The position numbers and the translations under genes were made by a program. 64,000 nt of DNA, taken from Taiwanofungus camphoratus. Its lineage: Eukaryota > Basidiomycota > Agaricomycetes > Polyporales > Taiwanofungaceae. This document shows positions 60,728-64,000 of the stretch, piece after piece. The DNA is taken from assembly GCA_003999685.1 (NCBI GenBank), contig CP021223.1:1736001-1800000 (forward strand), in the 5' to 3' direction. Within the stretch, counting starts at the first letter, position 1. Every line of letters begins with the position of its first letter. The notes under the pieces were generated by a model, which saw only the letters and a list, made by a program, of their open reading frames with translations, was not told where the DNA came from and did not search any database.

Positions 60728-62728
60728 ACTGGAGTAAGGTAGTTTGTGTCATCACGTCCTGAGTAAACTGGAAAGCCCGACGCCTCTCGGAAAGATGGTG
60801 CAACTGACGTGCGAGAGAATAACTACTTTTGCCAGACAATAATGTAGTTAGGGAAGCAATGTTGGGCTAATGGGAGATGAGCGTTGCAATCGTAAACAGC
60901 AGAGCAGAGGCCTGTCAGGTATTATCTTGGTTGGAAAGTTGTGAGTATCTCTACCACTTCACTGGAAATTTTAAACAATGGCCAGATGTGGACTGAGTCT
61001 TTCGTTACTTAAGTGTATGGTATCCGCAAGGGGGTTATTGTGATGTATATATGGAGGATTGTATCTTGCGATAGCCAGGTAGGTCGATGTCGACCGCAAG
61101 TTTGGCAAGTGCCACATGTTGGGATGTTCTATTGGCCTTCTTACCCGACACAGGGTCGTTCCTAGTCCCAGGCTAAAAACGAATTCCAATGTTTTCAGTC
61201 CTACAAGGTACTACTGTACGTAAGGGTTGCAAAAACTCGGACATCATTTCATTTCTGGAAGTAATTCCGTAACACAAGTGCAGCGGAAAGGGGTAAGCGA
61301 CTAGCAGGACATCGATTGCGTACATAAGGCAGAGGATTCAAAGGAATACGGTCATACTTTTTGTCCAATTCTACTATCCCTAACGTCTGATTGGGTCCGT
61401 TGAAAAATCAGCTCCCTGCTTTCCGCAGCCTCTTTCCTACGGTAGAAGACAACCGGCTTCTTCCCGGGGGCCTTCTTCTCAGAATTTAAGTTGGCAAAGA
61501 GGCCGACCCCATAGGATCACCTTTTCCAGGACGTCGATGCGGCAAGTATGCCTCTGAAACTTCGAGCCTGCGCACACTTTTCCGCAAGGACTAGTCGTAA
61601 GAGCGGACCTCTTTGGGAGAGAAAGCCCCTCGTCGGCGTATGATGAGATCGACCTGAATCAAGCTGTCGTCCTTGGAATCAACTGCTTCTAGTGCAGGTG
61701 AAGATCTAGACAAGTGAATCAGGGCTCGCAGGTGCAGTAGTTGAGCCTAAACTTTGGCATTGCCTCTAAAAGTACGGGAGAAATCAAAAATTTAGAATGT
61801 GTTCAGAATTTCAAAAAGGATGCATTTACATCAAGGCCAGATGTGTGTCTTCGACGACCAATCACCGAAGACGTGTAGTGGACCGCAAATAATGTTCTTG
61901 GATTATACGTATCAGGTGCATACAACTTCACAGGATAATGTTGGCAAACCGACGATCAGCACTGCGTGAGTGATCACTATGTATGCTTGCCCAGGATACA
62001 TTGTAATGAACCGTATAAGCTATAACTTGAGCACAAAGATTCTCTTTCCATGGGCTTGTTTGATGGGCGCGTATGACCTGATTCAACGACAGTCCTAACT
62101 TTGGGCGGCCTCATCCTTTGAACAATGTAAATCATCTCGTACATTCACAACAGGCCTTTGGATGAAGTACTGAGGCTGATATGGACGGGAGTGAAGGAGG
62201 TTTAGTCCACAGACTTCGAGGTGAGCTCACCCAAGGGTCCTAGTGGCTGGTTTGAGTTGAGCAAGCTTTGGAGTTAGTGGGGTAAAACCCTTGTTTGGAC
62301 TCCAAACATTCAAATTGTTCGTAGGATGTCCAGGACTGCCAAACAATTTGTGTACCACTGGTGTTTTCGGAAAATTTGGAGCCCGAAAAGGGACTTTGGC
62401 CCGCATTGCCTGACACAGGCGCCAACGCGGGCCCCTTGAGAGAGACTGGAACTTATCATACTTGCTGACAGCTGTCTTCCGGGCGTTTCATTCACGCGAG
62501 CAATCTTTAGTGTCACCACATACGTCTGTCTGTCTTCCAGAGGCCTTACTCCGTTGTGGTTATCTAACTTCTTCACTCATCTACCACAAAAGATAGGGTA
62601 ATATTCATGAATTCATGAAGGTACTAATGCAACATTATACTAATACAAATGACGTCAAAGTAATCATAGAATAGATCATTATGCTGATACATCATCAGGG
62701 ATCCCAGTGGAGAAAATCTTGCCAAACT
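60728..62728. other. Two-kb gene-poor stretch with coding-like remnants
   Basis: No complete gene. On the minus strand about 61640-61350, two short open runs read like protein (EAVDSKDDSLIQVDLIIRRR, then GLFANLNSEKKAPGKKPVVF and RRKEAAESRELIFQRTQSDV) but are in different frames without a start. They may be exons of an unrecognised gene or a decayed one. 62240-62576 has another minus-strand frame of no known family. Confidence 0.35.
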
Positions 62729-64000
62729 TCATGCATGACCTGCACCGCCTGGCGCGTAGTGCTTTTCGCCAACGGGGCCCTCGTGCTCGTACAATGGCGG
62801 TAGCGGCTCCACATGCATGCCAAGGAAGTGCTTCTTGATGTTACGAGGTAGCGCTTTCAGCTGGTAAGCCGCGTGTGTATGCGTCGGCACCGAGAAGACC
62901 TGATCCAGTTCTTCGAGCGAGAGCGCTTTCGTTTCCGGCACGAATAACAGGATCACAACGAACCCCACGGCATTCCAGGCCGCATACCACCCAAATGCGC
63001 CTTGAGGCCGGAAGGCGCCCAGCAACCGCGGGAAGGTGATAGCCACAACGAAGTTGCTGATGATAGCGATAAGCCTGAGCCTACATTCAAACTGATAAGA
63101 AACACTTACAAGAACCAGAGCACCGCAGTGGCCATGCCCATGCCGACATCACGAACATACAGGGGAAACGCCTCTGCGGAGTACTAAATGCAAGCACATG
63201 AGTTTGAGCTGATAAGACATCGCACCGACTCTGAATAGAACTCACAGTGAACGGAACAGGTCCTTCTCCTGGAGAATATGCGATGGTGAAAAGATAGATG
63301 CCTAGCGTGACCACAGCCAGTCGACCATTGCCTTCCGGTATCCAAAACGCGAAACCGGTCATCAATAAGAAGATAGCCATCAAGGGGAATGTTGTGAGAA
63401 GTAGGTTCCGGCGGCCGAAGGTATCAATTGTCCACACCGCCGGGAAGGCGAATACCCAATTGAGCATGCCGAAGCCCCATGAAGCGATGAGCGCCGACGT
63501 CTCGCTGAAATTTGCCTGCACGAAGATATTCGACGAATAGTAGGCAATGACGTTGATACCGCAGAACTGTTGCATGAACATGACGATGAACGCGGCAAGG
63601 GATGCACGGCGGTTACGAGGTATAGTAAAAAGTTCAAGGAAGCGATTCCGCCCAGAGAAGGTTTCTTTCTCGGCCTCAAGGAGAACGTGGATATCTGTTC
63701 AATATTAAATAACCACGTCCAAACTATCGAATTAAAGCGACTCACAGTACAGATCCCGAGCGGCCTGCAGAGGGCTATTACGCAGACGCAAAAGCGACTC
63801 GTAAGCCTTGTCATATTTTCCCTTCGACATGAGCCAACGGGGAGATTCGGGGCAAAAATAGACCTGACTCATAATGAAAAGTGCAGGAACACCCGCCTAC
63901 ATGGAACCTGGTTCAATACGAGCAATCAGAATAGTGTTGAATGAAACATACGCTTGCAAGCATCAGACGCCAGTTCAATCCAGTGATGTGCGGCTTGTTT
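62729..64000 (-). CDS. MFS sugar/hexose transporter (5' end beyond window)
   Basis: Five exons seen on the minus strand: >64000-63952, 63896-63746, 63694-63246, 63183-63110, 63056-62729. The visible part has [72 protein letters not shown] and [19 protein letters not shown]. These are hallmark motifs of the sugar-porter family (PESPRWL after helix 6, QQxxGxN in helix 7, DxxGRR, PETK after helix 12). It is likely a plasma-membrane hexose/H+ symporter; the substrate cannot be told. Phases agree across all four introns. The N-terminal six helices lie outside the window. Confidence 0.92.

Overview
This is eukaryotic, intron-dense DNA from a filamentous fungus, most likely an agaricomycete basidiomycete. 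The introns are short (mostly 44-80 nt), the genes are packed on both strands, and the gene set fits: FHS and hexose permeases, caleosin, a fungal Nha1-type antiporter, an AIG1-like GTPase, a Tad1-type LINE and RACK1 with an intronic snoRNA. Exon models below were read by eye from splice signals, reading phase and family resemblance. Where exon lengths are given, they sum to a whole number of codons.

1-8932 is mobile-element territory. A near-perfect inverted repeat (arms 1-1346 and 1512-2857) encloses a 165-bp piece of LINE ORF1. It is followed by a Tad1/I-like LINE with zinc-knuckle ORF1, APE-RT-RNase H ORF2 and a (CAT)10 tail.

9.5-20 kb holds a secreted low-complexity protein with a duplicated exon (-), a bZIP factor (+), an acidic DUF6924-like protein (-), a 16-exon FHS sugar permease (+) and, convergent to it, a nucleoside hydrolase (-). 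20-28 kb holds RACK1 with a U24-type C/D snoRNA in intron 3, a short-chain dehydrogenase (-), caleosin (-), a Cys-rich single-pass membrane protein (+) and a disordered NPF-motif protein (+).

28-41 kb holds a HeLo/MLKL-N-like multi-exon gene (-, uncertain 3' half), TFIIH subunit SSL1 (-), two tandem cinnamyl-alcohol-type dehydrogenases (+), an AIG1-like GTPase with coiled coil and CaaX end (+), and a sparse stretch with one weak two-exon candidate.

41.5-64 kb holds an acyl-CoA oxidase-like gene (+), an Nha1-like Na+/H+ antiporter with a 5-nt microexon (-), ribosomal protein RPS2/uS5 (-), a Ser/Thr-rich hypothetical gene (+), ornithine decarboxylase antizyme with a +1 frameshift at UUU UGA (+), a DUF1771-Smr protein (+), a J-domain membrane protein (+), a CNT nucleoside transporter (-), a DCAF7/WDR68 WD40 protein (-), and a hexose transporter cut by the right edge (-).

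The set is mostly core housekeeping (translation, transcription/repair, polyamine control) plus nutrient uptake: nucleoside import (CNT) and cleavage (hydrolase), two sugar transporters, lipid handling and alcohol dehydrogenases. I see no biosynthetic cluster, CRISPR array or bacterial-type system. The most unusual items are the LINE palindrome, about 8 GC-AG introns among roughly 106 modelled, the 5-nt and 11-nt microexons, the antizyme recoding site, the intronic snoRNA and the HeLo-like gene with an unrecognised C-terminal region.
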